A stretch of 64,000 bases of DNA from Pseudomonas putida (GTDB lineage Bacteria; Pseudomonadota; Gammaproteobacteria; Pseudomonadales; Pseudomonadaceae). A model generated the notes under the pieces. It saw only the letters and a program-made list of their open reading frames with translations. It ran no database searches and was not told the DNA's origin. Made by a program: the position numbers and the translations under genes. The stretch covers positions 1-64,000 of the forward strand of contig NZ_MKZO01000067.1 in the NCBI RefSeq assembly GCF_001941965.1. Direction: 5' to 3'. This document shows, piece by piece, positions 1-8,945 of this stretch (positions are counted from its first letter, which is position 1; the number at the start of each line of letters is the position of its first letter).

Positions 1-47
1 TCAAGCCAGGGTTTGGCTGGCGGTGTCAAGCGATGCGGTATAGGTAG

Positions 48-551
48 TCAAAAGGGCTTCTCCCATGCACTGATTTGAGCGCTAATTATATGATATTTAT
101 GGATAATTTCCAAAGTTGATGACATTGAGGTCTGGCCACGCCCATAGACTTCTTGAACCGAAGTGAACGCACCAACGCGTGGATCACCAATTCGCTCATT
201 GGTGATATTTTGGCCGTTACGCTCACTGACGGAAAATTGAAGCTCTGCGTCCGACCAACCCAAAACCTTGTCGAGGTCTACATTGACGCCGAACGCAAGC
301 TGATCAGCATATCTGCCAGTAGTATGGGAATCGTAACCCCCAGCCACATTAGACGCGGCCTCTCCTACATAGGTGATATCGAACTTATAGCCTTTCTCAA
401 GGAGCTCTGAGCGAAGTCCGCCCCAATCACCCATCATCCATGGCGAGTCGTTTGAAAATGCCCCTTCCGCATGAGCATAGCCACCAAAACAAACGAGAAT
501 TGCAGGAATGGTACGCACAGCAGCACACGCCAAAGAATGTTTGACAGACAT
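48..551 (-). pseudogene. OprB-type carbohydrate porin, 3'-truncated
   Basis: The first 141 residues look like the start of a carbohydrate-selective OprB porin: a signal peptide ending near AYAHAEG (residues 1-28), then the family pattern SPWMMGDWGGLRSELLEKGY and a GQNITNERIGDP / SVQEVYGRGQT stretch. OprB proteins are normally about 400-450 residues and continue with the barrel after that point. Here the frame runs into 26 unrelated residues (SMSSTLEIIHKYH...) and stops, so homology ends near base 129. The gene is therefore broken by a deletion or rearrangement, not by a point mutation. It lies just downstream of the SDR on the same strand and may have been the uptake porin of a sugar or quinate oxidation locus. 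A functional barrel is not possible from this fragment. Confidence 0.75.
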
Positions 552-572
552 GGTTAATCTCTTTTGTTGTTT

Positions 573-1376
573 TTAGATAATCGAACGAACACTACCGCCA
601 TCAACGCCCCACACACTCGATGTAACAAATGAAGCTAGATCAGAGGAAAGGAAGACAATAACGTTTGCTACTTCCTCTGGAGTTCCGAGGCGGCCAAGTG
701 GCAACTGACGCAGGGACATCTCATGCTTCACGGCCTCCTCGGGTGGAAGACCGTGAATTTCACTCAACGTGTCGGCGAAACCACCTGGCTTTGTCCAAAA
801 TGGCGTCCAAATTGGCCCTGGAGCGACAGCGTTAATACGGATATTGGGGCCTTCACTGCGAGCCAGTCCTTTGGTGATCGCGAGTACCGCTGCTTTGGAT
901 GCAGAGTAATCCATCGGATTGGACTCAGGCTGACGCGCCAAGTCAGAGGCATTATTGATAATCACTCCGGATTTACGAGTTCGCATTACAGGCAAAACCT
1001 TTCGGCACGCCCGAACGTAACTCATGAAATTCAGATCGAGTGTCTGCTGCCATTGCTCATCTGTAATGTCATCGAAGCTACGTACAGCCCCCGAGCCTAC
1101 GTTGTTGATCAGGATATCAACAACACCATCAAGGGCTGTCAGAGCACTGTTGAACGACGAGTCGACGCCATGAGCGGTGGAGAGATCTGCTTTGATGATG
1201 TGGCTTTCGACTTCGAGCATGTCAAGCTCATGCTTGAGGGTCTCAAGCTCATTCAGGTCGTAATCTAGCAAAGCAAGAGAGCAACCTTCCCTGGCAAACG
1301 CAAGAGCTGTTGCTCTGCCAATGCCATTAGCTGCTCCTGTGATGATTACTTTGCGTTGTTCTAAGTTAATGTGCAC
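573..1376 (-). CDS. SDR family oxidoreductase
   Basis: Classical short-chain dehydrogenase of 267 residues. The Rossmann nucleotide motif TGAANGIG is near residues 13-20, an NNVG variant of the NNAG motif follows, and the catalytic S...Y..K set is seen as NNASD...DYSASK. The C-terminal VDGGS is typical. A GTG start at 1376 is chosen because GGAGG stands 7 bases upstream; an ATG 13 codons earlier (1415) has no such site and adds a non-conserved tail. It would oxidise a secondary alcohol or reduce a ketone with NAD(P)H. The porin fragment lies immediately downstream, 21 bases away, and the PQQ dehydrogenase is divergent across a 1-kb gap. The substrate cannot be read from sequence. Confidence 0.85.
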   Translation of the reverse strand: MHINLEQRKVIITGAANGIGRATALAFAREGCSLALLDYDLNELETLKHELDMLEVESHIIKADLSTAHGVDSSFNSALTALDGVVDILINNVGSGAVRSFDDITDEQWQQTLDLNFMSYVRACRKVLPVMRTRKSGVIINNASDLARQPESNPMDYSASKAAVLAITKGLARSEGPNIRINAVAPGPIWTPFWTKPGGFADTLSEIHGLPPEEAVKHEMSLRQLPLGRLGTPEEVANVIVFLSSDLASFVTSSVWGVDGGSVRSII

Positions 1377-2422
1377 TAGATCCTCCAAGGCCTCTTTTCG
1401 AGGTCGATTTCTCACTGAGTTTTAGCGGTATCCTTAGCGACAAGTCCATGCAAGCCGTTTTAGTCTTACCACCTAGAAAGCTTTAACCTGAGAACACCGA
1501 ATTTGAGGCGCATACCACCACCAGCAACCAAATAAGAAACAGCAAAATCTGGAGCGGCATAGAAAGCCGATATATAGCATTAACCGTGGCAGGACTCATA
1601 ATTCAGCACCCCTAAAAATATTCTTATAATAAATCCGCGCATACGCACCCGATCAACCTCTCAGACTGAAGCAGTCTGAAATCTTTGATACTCAGGCACG
1701 GGCACATACTGAAACCTCTGCAGCCCTGTTGTTCCAGGCGCTATAGAAACCGCAACCATGCACGGCCAAAAGATTCTGGATGTATGACTTTGCTTAGATC
1801 GAAAAAATGCGCGAGAACGTAAGACGGCTCTACTATTGAAGAAACCGGCGCACGCCAAAGAAAGGGCGAGTCGCTTTGACTCGATAGGAATGGTGCAATT
1901 TTTAGCGGAAGCGCTTTTCGAACAAATGGGAAGTCGACTAGCGAAGAATGACATGAAAATGGCAAATGCCAGATTGAAATAGTGCATAGCCAAGCCCTGT
2001 AAATTTTTATATTTGTATACAGTTTTATGCCCAACCACAGCCACTCAAATTCCCTTTCAACCCACACTAAACAAGCAGTAAGACCTGACGCTGCATCAAG
2101 CCCCTGGTAGGGCCCTGCGTTCATAGCCTAGGCATTTGAAAGTCACAGAGCTGCTTCCTGCATCTAAGGGAAACACAAGCCGTCTTTTCAAAAAATGCCT
2201 TGATTGAAAATCATTATTTCCATATTGAAATAATCATGTAGTGGCGCAAGGAGCGGTAGAGCTTTGGTCTACTCACAGTAGATTGAAAGGGGATTTACCT
2301 AGCAGGCGCTGTCCCCGATAGTTCCGCCGATTTTTTCTCTAGTTAGTTCTAGGTAGTTATTCCACATGGATTGGCGGGTTAATCGCTCGTCCTAGCTCAC
2401 ATCGATAAAGAGACACACTTTA
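1377..2422. other. Long divergent intergenic region, no gene seen
   Basis: About one kilobase of comparatively AT-rich DNA separates the leftward SDR from the rightward PQQ dehydrogenase. Open frames at 1661-2124 on the minus strand overlap each other, lack ribosome sites and match nothing I know, so they are not called. The one clear structure is the palindrome at 2213-2234. The segment may include decayed coding DNA, as the neighbouring porin and SDR fragments do, but I cannot support a specific remnant. Confidence 0.5.
2206..2234. promoter_or_regulatory. Candidate operator palindrome upstream of PQQ dehydrogenase
   Basis: ATTATTTC (2213-2220) and GAAATAAT (2227-2234) form a perfect 8-base inverted repeat with a 6-base spacer. 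A further half-site GAAAAT lies directly before it (2206-2211), making a second, overlapping inverted arrangement with ATTATTTC. It lies about 190 bases before the dehydrogenase start. The GAAAT/ATTTC half-sites recall operators of IclR-type repressors, which often control aromatic or sugar-acid catabolism, but no regulator gene is visible nearby. Confidence 0.4.
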
Positions 2423-4822
2423 ATGTCCCTAGAAAAACAAACCCGGACTGGTGGATGGTTCCCCCCAGTGCTGGGCAGCCTGCATGCCTTGTTAGGCTTG
2501 TTCCTTCTTCTCGGCGGGATCGCCCTCGCCAAGAACGGAGGCTCTTGGTATTACCTGATTGCAGGCGTTGGTATGCTGCTATCGGCCTACTATCTGATGC
2601 GCAGACGATCCATCGGTATCGCGATCTATGGCGCTGTGTTCCTGGGCACACTGGTATGGGCCGCATACGAAGCCGGCTTGGATTACTGGCAGTGGGTTCC
2701 TCGACTAGGCGTGTTCCTGGCGCTCGCTATCCTTAACGCATTGGCCATTCCAGCTTTCAAACCCGAAATGAATCGGCGGGCCAGCAAAAAAACATCTTAC
2801 TCCCTCGCGGGCGTGCTCGGCTTGGTATTGCTAGCAGGCTTCGCCGCTGCCTTCATTCCGCATGGTGTAATCGAATCGAATACCACTGTAGATCGCAGCA
2901 ACATGACTCCGGCGACCCAAGGCAATTGGGCGCACTATGGCTCCACTGCAGCGGGCACGCGCTATGCCCCTTATGGCCAGATCAACAAAGAGAACGTCGA
3001 TGGACTAAAAGTCGCGTGGACATTCCACACCGGTGAAGTCGCCGAAACTGGCCTCGAAGACCAAAACACCCCCTTGCAGATCGACGATACCGTTTACATC
3101 TGCACGCCTAAGAGCCAAGTCATCGCAGTCGACGCCGATACAGGCAAGGAGCGCTGGAGATTCAATCCCAAGTCGGACACTGGCGTTTGGCAGCGATGCC
3201 GGGGCGTTGGCTACTACGACGTTGAGAATGGCGCCAAGTACCACGATACCCAGAACTCCCCTGCCCAGCCTGCAGCGGCAAACAGCTGCCGTCAGCGCAT
3301 TATCGTCGCTTCAAACGATGCACGCTTGATGGCTGTTGATGCACACACAGGCGAGCTGTGCGAGAGCTTCGGTGAAAATGGTACTGTCCAGCTAAGCCAA
3401 GGCTTGGGCCCATATAAGCCCGGAATCTACTCCCAGACTTCCGCTCCATTGATTGCTGGAGACCTTGTAATTCTTGGCGGGCGCATCTACGACAACGTGG
3501 CTGCCGGCCAGCCATCTGGCGTCGTTCGCGCATTCAGCGCAGTCACTGGCGAACTGGTGTGGGCATGGGATCTTGGCAATCCACTAATTGATCGCCTGCC
3601 ACCTGAAGGTGAGACTTACACCAAGGGCACACCAAACGTATGGGTTACACCGACCTACGACGAGCAACTGGGCTTGGTGTATCTGCCAACCGGCAACACG
3701 ACGCCGGACTTCTGGGGCGGAAACCGCACAGAAGCGGAGCGGAAGTATTCTTCTGCCGTCGTTGCTCTGGATGTGCGCACGGGTAAAGAACGCTGGATGT
3801 TCCAAACCACTCATCATGATGTCTGGGACTACGACGTTCCTGCACAGCCAACGCTCTACGATATCCCTGATGGAAAAGGCGCAACCGTTCCAGCTCTGAT
3901 CCAGGTCACCAAACGCGGTCAGATCTTTGTACTGGATCGTAGAAACGGCAATCCTATTTCGGATGTGAAGGAGATCGCCGTTCCCCAAAATGGCCAGGAG
4001 CCGCTGTCTCCGACTCAGCCGTATTCGGTAGACATGCCAGCCATTGGCGTAGATCCACTGTCTGAAAAGCGCATGTGGGGTCTCAGCGTCTTCGACCAGC
4101 TGATGTGCCGTATCCAGTTCTCCCAGCTTCGTTACGAAGGCGATTTTACTCCTCCGACGACCACACCCTCACTGCAGTGGCCGGGCTTCTACGGTGGCAT
4201 GAACTGGGGTAGCGCAGCTGTTAACGCTACCAACGACTACCTCATCGTTAACGACATCCGCCTGGCGCAGATCATCCAGCTGAAAAGTCGTGAGGAAACT
4301 GATCGAATCATTGAAGAGACCCGTGGCAAAAGCGGAGGCGCTGGCCATGACGGCATCAATCCTCAGTACGGCACTCCATATGGTGTGATGCTGATCAACT
4401 TCATGTCGGCTCTCGGCGTTCCCTGCCAGAATCCCCCGTTCGGGTCGATGACCGCAATCGATCTCAAAACCAAGAAGATCGCATGGCAGCGTCCACTCGG
4501 CACCGTCGAAGACACCGGCCCGCTGGGAATTGCAACGCACCTCCCTATGCCAATCGGCACACCAACACTAAGCGGTTCCCTGACCACGCAGTCTGGCCTC
4601 ATCTTCTACGCGGGCACTTCTGACTACTACCTCCGCGCCATCGATGCTGATAGCGGGAAAGACCTGTGGAAAGGTCGACTCCCTGTCGGCAGACAAGCAA
4701 CTCCGATGACCTACATCTCGCTTAAGACGAAAAAGCAATACGTACTTCTCACCGCCGGCGGCGCTCGAAATTCGCCAGACCGTGGTGATTACGTGATCGC
4801 CTACGCCCTGCCTGACAAGTAA
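2423..4822 (+). CDS. Membrane-bound PQQ-dependent dehydrogenase (glucose/quinate/shikimate family)
   Basis: Quinoprotein of 799 residues, the usual length for the membrane Gcd/QuiA family. Residues 1-140 contain about five hydrophobic helices that anchor it in the inner membrane. The rest is an eight-bladed PQQ propeller facing the periplasm, with repeated WRFN / W-docking motifs (DTGKERWRF, RTGKERWMF). The HHDVWDYDVPAQP motif places an aspartate at residue 466, matching the catalytic Asp of E. coli Gcd, and TKRGQIF supplies the PQQ-contacting lysine (residue 497). It would oxidise a sugar or cyclic polyol in the periplasm and pass electrons to ubiquinone. The substrate could be glucose, quinate or another polyol; the adjacent porin fragment and SDR fit any of these. 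No PQQ biosynthesis genes are in the window. The ribosome site is weak. Confidence 0.9.
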   Translation: MSLEKQTRTGGWFPPVLGSLHALLGLFLLLGGIALAKNGGSWYYLIAGVGMLLSAYYLMRRRSIGIAIYGAVFLGTLVWAAYEAGLDYWQWVPRLGVFLALAILNALAIPAFKPEMNRRASKKTSYSLAGVLGLVLLAGFAAAFIPHGVIESNTTVDRSNMTPATQGNWAHYGSTAAGTRYAPYGQINKENVDGLKVAWTFHTGEVAETGLEDQNTPLQIDDTVYICTPKSQVIAVDADTGKERWRFNPKSDTGVWQRCRGVGYYDVENGAKYHDTQNSPAQPAAANSCRQRIIVASNDARLMAVDAHTGELCESFGENGTVQLSQGLGPYKPGIYSQTSAPLIAGDLVILGGRIYDNVAAGQPSGVVRAFSAVTGELVWAWDLGNPLIDRLPPEGETYTKGTPNVWVTPTYDEQLGLVYLPTGNTTPDFWGGNRTEAERKYSSAVVALDVRTGKERWMFQTTHHDVWDYDVPAQPTLYDIPDGKGATVPALIQVTKRGQIFVLDRRNGNPISDVKEIAVPQNGQEPLSPTQPYSVDMPAIGVDPLSEKRMWGLSVFDQLMCRIQFSQLRYEGDFTPPTTTPSLQWPGFYGGMNWGSAAVNATNDYLIVNDIRLAQIIQLKSREETDRIIEETRGKSGGAGHDGINPQYGTPYGVMLINFMSALGVPCQNPPFGSMTAIDLKTKKIAWQRPLGTVEDTGPLGIATHLPMPIGTPTLSGSLTTQSGLIFYAGTSDYYLRAIDADSGKDLWKGRLPVGRQATPMTYISLKTKKQYVLLTAGGARNSPDRGDYVIAYALPDK

Positions 4823-5241
4823 CGGTAGTGGCAGCATGGGGTCGGCCACAGGCTGACCTCATGCTCTGGCCGACATCCTTCAAAAAAAATCTGCATCACT
4901 TCCTTAGCATCTGCTCAGGCGGATAGCTGTCGATGGCGCCTGCGCTCATCTCGATTTAAATAGCCAACTCAGTCAGTGACGAGTCCAAGTCTTGAAGCCA
5001 TCTGCCTGCGCTCATGCTCAAGTCGCTCATCACCACCAACACAAAACGTGAGCAAAAAAATACCTGGAACACCCGCACGATGTCCCAGGTAACGCTGCAC
5101 AAAAGCTACGTGAACTCACTCCTAGGAAGCAGTGAGCAACAGCGCGGCATAACTCAGCAAAACAACGATGATCTCTAGGTCGATAACAGCTCTGCGGATC
5201 AGTTAGATCCATCGCATAGGCCCGGCCCCGGGTAAATCACC
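4823..5241. other. Intergenic, terminator-like hairpin, otherwise no gene
   Basis: GTCGGCCA (4841-4848) and TGGCCGAC (4867-4874) form a perfect 8-base inverted repeat 18 bases after the dehydrogenase stop codon, a possible transcription end although no T-run follows. The remainder up to 5241 holds no credible reading frame; the minus-strand frame at 5030-5212 has no ribosome site or recognisable product. Confidence 0.4.
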
Positions 5242-5550
5242 TTAAATCGATGCTCCTTCTGCGCCCGTCCTGAAGTCGAAGCTGGCGGTCAAACCACCGT
5301 CCGCTGTGACATCGGCACCGTTCAGCGCAACCGCCCCCTCTGAAAGCAGGAACAACGCAGCAGACGCGACTTCCCGCGCTTCCGGGATGCGGCCATTCGG
5401 TTGACGAGCAGAGCGTGTATCAAAGAAACGCTGCGAGTCCGCCGCAGACTCGAGATGGCGCTTGAACAGGCCAGCCATCATCGGGCCAGGACTCAAGACA
5501 TTTACACGTACTCCTTGGCGCGCATGATCCATAGCTCGTTTGCGCGCAAT
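5242..5550 (-). pseudogene. SDR oxidoreductase, 5'-truncated remnant
   Basis: The 96 readable residues start at the helix after the catalytic YxxxK of a short-chain dehydrogenase: MDHARQGVRVNVLSPGPM, then the cofactor-loop region, EVASAALFLLSEGAVALNGADVTADGG and the end. The upstream half, with the TGxxxGxG, NNAG and YxxxK motifs, is missing. Reading upstream in frame gives ARKRA and then unrelated AT-rich sequence, so the break is near 5545-5560. The protein cannot bind cofactor or catalyse. It differs clearly from the intact SDR at 573-1376 and so is a second, decayed gene. Confidence 0.75.
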
Positions 5551-6163
5551 TAAAAATCGACCGATTTCAGCGTTTCAAAAACCCATAGATTTTCCAGATA
5601 CTTGCAAAACGCAAGACTGTTGTATTTTGCATGGCAACCTATTTTTTATTTTTGGGGCCGTATCTCTTACAAAAATCACCCCTTAGTCAGCGCTCAAGGG
5701 CATGGAAGTAGGGTCTATCTAGACCCCGTACAGCTCACCACAAACGGATGAACATCAAAGTTCCCCAAACGCAGCTGCACTCAGACCAGACACCAGAACG
5801 AAATTAACCTGTCAAAACAGTGGAATGAATAGCCAAGCTTGAAAAACATTATTTCACAGATGAAACAAATAACTCTGCTCGTTGTGCTAGCGTTTAGATC
5901 ACGGTCTAGGTGCTGGTCTCGTTACCCATACACACCAGAACTGGAAGCCAAATACCCGAACGCTTCAACGCTTCATGGAGAGGCGGGCCAGGTGGTAGGC
6001 TTCAGAGATCGCTTCGCTGCACCTACCCACACGCCGTTAGCCTCAGCATCGAAGCAGTGCGCTCCGTGGTTCTTTTCAAATCAAGGGGGCTTTCTTGTGA
6101 GCCGGGCCTACCACGCTCGCACGCAGACCTCCCTTCAATATCATGTTCGAGAACCTGTCACGA
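5551..6163. other. Non-coding or decayed segment
   Basis: About 600 bases of AT-rich DNA with no gene I can support. A frame at 5839-6171 on the plus strand has no recognisable motif, and two frames overlap in the same DNA. GGTAGG (5994-5999) and CCTACC (6022-6027) bracket a 22-base segment as a small inverted repeat. The segment lies directly before the ABM-domain gene and presumably holds its promoter. Confidence 0.35.
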
Positions 6164-6523
6164 ATGAGTAAACACGTAATCTTCACCCTATCCCTAAAAG
6201 TCTCACCATCTAATCTTGCGGCTCTCTTAAAAGTCGTGCAACAACTGGTTGCCGATACTGAAAAGGAAGAAGGCTCGCTTACCTACGAGTACTTCGTCTC
6301 CGATGATGAAAGCACTATTGCGATACATGAAAGATATGTAGATTCGGCGGCAGCAGACCTCCACCTAACCCATACTTTCCCTCCATACTCTGAGAGCTTC
6401 GCTAAATTTACAGAAACCGAAAGCTTCTTCATCCATGGTGACGTTTCCACAGAACTCAAGGCAACACTTAAAGAAGCCAAGGTAATTTACCTTAAGCCAT
6501 TCGCCGGATTTGATAGATACTAA
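6164..6523 (+). CDS. ABM-domain protein (putative quinol monooxygenase-like)
   Basis: About 119 residues with the pattern of the dimeric alpha+beta barrel ABM domain (YgiN and related quinol or heme-type monooxygenases): an N-terminal strand VIFTLSLKV, a helix, then EEGSLTYEYFVSDDESTIAIHERYVDSAAADLHLTHTFP. The E-x-GxLxYxxxxxxDxxxxxxxERYxxxxAxxxH spacing is characteristic. Such proteins bind hydrophobic quinone-like compounds. Two starts are possible, 6143 and 6164; neither has a clear ribosome site, and the second is preferred because homologues begin close to the first strand. It precedes the nitronate monooxygenase by 330 bases on the same strand, within accessory DNA. Confidence 0.7.
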   Translation: MSKHVIFTLSLKVSPSNLAALLKVVQQLVADTEKEEGSLTYEYFVSDDESTIAIHERYVDSAAADLHLTHTFPPYSESFAKFTETESFFIHGDVSTELKATLKEAKVIYLKPFAGFDRY

Positions 6524-6853
6524 ATACAATATCGTATGTCGCGGGTATTAAAATGTCTATCCGCGACTCACCCTCCTCACGCCAATCACCTGCTGTACTT
6601 GCTTGATATGAGAGGAGCGAGATTCTCCCTCGTCTGACGAGCCTGCTTAATACCTGGCAGGGTCATCCGTCTCGCGGCCCTGAGATGGCCTAGGATCGGC
6701 ATCAACAAGCGGTCTCGAATACGCTTTACCGCTGAACGATTGTTTAGCTATAACGGTGGAGTACTGCGGCCAAATCTGAAGCCGTCCTGCGATCCAACCC
6801 TTTCGCCCGGCCAGGGTCTTCACCCTCCGCCGTGGAAGACCTGGAGTGCTCTG

Positions 6854-7852
6854 ATGCGAAACCCATTATTCAAGACTCGTATCACCGAAATGCTCGGCAT
6901 CCGCCATCCAATCCTTTGCGGCGGGATGGGGCCTGGCGTTTCAGACGCGACCTACGTAGCGGCTGTGGTCAATGCGGGGGGAATGGGGTTCATCGTTGCT
7001 TCTGCCTACCCTGATCCAGAGCAGTTTCGCGAGGAGCTTCGTAAGTGCCGGCAACTGTTACTTGGAAAAAGGTTCGGTGTGAACCTCTACATATCAGGTC
7101 AGCCCACTGCAGCCGGTCGGATGCAGGAGCAGGTGAGAATCCTGGCTGAAGAGAATGTCCTTTGCGTCGAGACCTCAGGTGGTAGCCCCGAGGCAATCCT
7201 TCCTGCTCTCCGCGAATCCGGCATCAAAGTGCTGCACAAGGTTTCAGCCGTCCGACACGCGAGGTCAGCCGAACGCCTGGGCGTTGATGCCGTGATTGTT
7301 GTTGGCAATGATTCCGGAGGTCATCCAGGAACCTATGGTATCAGCAGCATGGTGCAGGCCCCTCAGGCCTCACAGGAGCTATCCATACCCCTGGTGATTG
7401 GCGGTGGGATGGGAACAGGGAGCCAACTCGCCGCCACCCTGGTGATGGGTGCTGACGCGATCTTGATGGGCACCAGGATGCTGGTATCGGAAGAGCTGTG
7501 GATTCACCGCCAATACAAGGATCTACTGGTGAACAGCGATGGCACGGATAGCGTCATCGTCAAGACCGGCCTACGCCAACATCACCGGGTTTTGAACAAC
7601 GAAAGCGCGAAAGCCGTGGCTGCCATCGATGCGACGGGTACCAGCGATTTTGAACACTACCGCCCGCACGTCATGGGCAAATTAACCACCCAGGCCTACC
7701 TTACGGGTGATAGCAGCATCGGTATGCTCGACTACGGGCCATCTGCAGTTTTTGCGACTGCAGTGCAGCCAGTGGAACAAATATTCGACGACATTCTGGA
7801 CGATGCAAAGCGTGCAATGCAGCGCCTGAACAACCTCAGCTGTGGAGGATGA
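6854..7852 (+). CDS. Nitronate monooxygenase family flavoprotein
   Basis: FMN-dependent TIM-barrel enzyme of 332 residues. N-terminal MLGIRHPILCGGMGPGVSDA and NAGGMGFIVAS match the flavin-binding entry of the family, NDSGGHPG carries the GGHxG motif with the catalytic histidine, and IPLVIGGGMGTGSQLAATLVMGADAILMGTRML binds the FMN phosphate. Members oxidise alkyl nitronates with oxygen, and some act as 2-nitropropane dioxygenase or enoyl reductases. The start at 6854 has GGAG 7 bases upstream; an open extension to 6740 is Pro-rich and not conserved, so it is rejected. It is the last complete metabolic gene before the insertion sequence. Confidence 0.85.
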   Translation: MRNPLFKTRITEMLGIRHPILCGGMGPGVSDATYVAAVVNAGGMGFIVASAYPDPEQFREELRKCRQLLLGKRFGVNLYISGQPTAAGRMQEQVRILAEENVLCVETSGGSPEAILPALRESGIKVLHKVSAVRHARSAERLGVDAVIVVGNDSGGHPGTYGISSMVQAPQASQELSIPLVIGGGMGTGSQLAATLVMGADAILMGTRMLVSEELWIHRQYKDLLVNSDGTDSVIVKTGLRQHHRVLNNESAKAVAAIDATGTSDFEHYRPHVMGKLTTQAYLTGDSSIGMLDYGPSAVFATAVQPVEQIFDDILDDAKRAMQRLNNLSCGG

Positions 7853-8062
7853 CCTTTACCGTGATTCGCGATGGATCGCTGACCTTGTCTTTGCCCAAAT
7901 AGGACAAGCCAGGTGCAACTGGATCTTCTGCTCAAACTCCAACGTCCCCAGCAAATAAAGCATCCCTAGGTTCTGTCTGAAATTGAGCGAAACCGAACTT
8001 CAGTGCCGCGAATGCTGAGAATTTTGTAAGGTTTTCAGCCATCTATGGAAAGGAATCCTGTG

Positions 8063-8443
8063 ATGGCTAATCGCTACGAACTCTCGGATGAAGCATGGAA
8101 TCTGGTCGCAGATCTGTTTACCTCAACCCACACCAGAGGCAGGCCGCGATCAAGTGATCGCCTGATGCTCGATGGCGTGCTGTGGTTGCTGCGCTCCGGT
8201 GCTCCCTGGCGCGACATGCCCGAGCGCTTTGGGCCCTGGCGAACGATTTATCACCGCTTCCGGCTTTGGCGAAACCGGGGAACCTTCGAGCAGATGCTCA
8301 AGCGATTGCATTTGCAGCACAATGATCAAGGGCTCATCGACCTGCAGACCTGGATGATCGATTCAACTGCTGTTCGTGCCACCCGCGCCTCATCAGGTGC
8401 AGGTAAAAAAGGGGGCTTGATGAGCCCGCAGATCACGCTCTAG
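8063..8443 (+). CDS. IS5-family transposase, OrfA (N-terminal frame)
   Basis: About 126 residues beginning MANRYELSDEAWNLVADLF, the helix-turn-helix and DUF4096-like N-terminal part of IS5-group transposases, including the conserved DGVLWLLRSGAPWRDMPERFGPWRTIYHRFRLWR pattern and the first catalytic Asp in WMIDSTAVRA. The start at 8063 has AAGGA 8 bases upstream; 8045 is an in-frame alternative. The frame stops 28 bases after a slippery A6G5 run (8405-8415). A -1 shift on that run would continue into OrfB and give the full DDE transposase. Confidence 0.85.
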   Translation: MANRYELSDEAWNLVADLFTSTHTRGRPRSSDRLMLDGVLWLLRSGAPWRDMPERFGPWRTIYHRFRLWRNRGTFEQMLKRLHLQHNDQGLIDLQTWMIDSTAVRATRASSGAGKKGGLMSPQITL

Positions 8444-8907
8444 GCCGCAGTCGGGGTGGTCTCACCACCAAGATTCATATGCTCTGCGACGCCAACGGCG
8501 TGCCTTTGCGCTTCCTGCTTTCTGACGGTCAAGCCAGCGATATCAGCTACGCAGAGCCATTGCTGGACGATGTCTGTATCCCGACGAGCAAACGCGGCCG
8601 ACCTCGTAAGCGCTGCCGCTGGCTTTTAGCCGACAAGGGCTACGATGCTGATGCACTACGCCGCTACTGTGACCGGTATCGAATGCAGCCGGTCATTCCT
8701 CTGCGTGCGATGAAGCGCAAACCCAAGCCTGGGTTGCCCCGCCTGTTTGATCGCCCCAAATACCGCCAGCGGAATGTGATCGAGCGTATGTTCGGCTGGC
8801 TGAAGGAGAACCGCCGAGTCGTGACTCGCTTCGACAAGCTTGCAAAAAGCTATGGCGCGATGGTCTCGCTGGCTTGTGTCATGCGGTGTCTGCGACACCT
8901 GTTTTGA
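8407..8907 (+). CDS. IS5-family transposase, OrfB (DDE C-terminal frame)
   Basis: The -1 frame is open from just after a TAA at 8404-8406 to 8907 and reads DEPADHALGRSRGGLTTKIH then MLCDANGVPLRF, the expected continuation of OrfA. It contains LLADKGYDADALR with the second catalytic Asp, and RNVIERMFGWLKENRRVVTRFDKL, the Y/R-(2)-R-(3)-E-(6)-K signature with the catalytic Glu. It has no credible start codon and ribosome site of its own at the 5' end, so it is most likely expressed only as an OrfAB fusion. First internal Met is at 8479. Confidence 0.85.
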   Translation, partial: KRGLDEPADHALGRSRGGLTTKIHMLCDANGVPLRFLLSDGQASDISYAEPLLDDVCIPTSKRGRPRKRCRWLLADKGYDADALRRYCDRYRMQPVIPLRAMKRKPKPGLPRLFDRPKYRQRNVIERMFGWLKENRRVVTRFDKLAKSYGAMVSLACVMRCLRHLF

Positions 8908-8945
8908 GACAGAACCTAGATAGTATGAAAATTTACCGGTTGTAA

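Larger units (their letters stand above)
7969..8916 (+). mobile_element. IS5-family insertion sequence (IS427-like), complete
   Basis: The ends are inverted repeats: GGTTCTGTCT followed by GAAA at the left (7969) and, read from the right end, GGTTCTGTCT followed by CAAA (8916). TA flanks both sides (7967-7968 and 8917-8918), consistent with a 2-base target duplication in a CTAG-like site. Inside are two overlapping transposase frames joined by a likely -1 frameshift, the organisation of the IS427 group. Both frames are free of internal stops, so the copy may be active. It sits 29 bases before the truncated mscS gene. Confidence 0.9.

Noticed and set aside
1661..2124. Two overlapping minus-strand frames of 127 codons
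   Set aside because: They use the same DNA in different frames, and neither shows a family pattern or a ribosome site.
5839..6171. 110-codon frame before the ABM gene
   Set aside because: No motif, competing frames in the same DNA, and no ribosome site.
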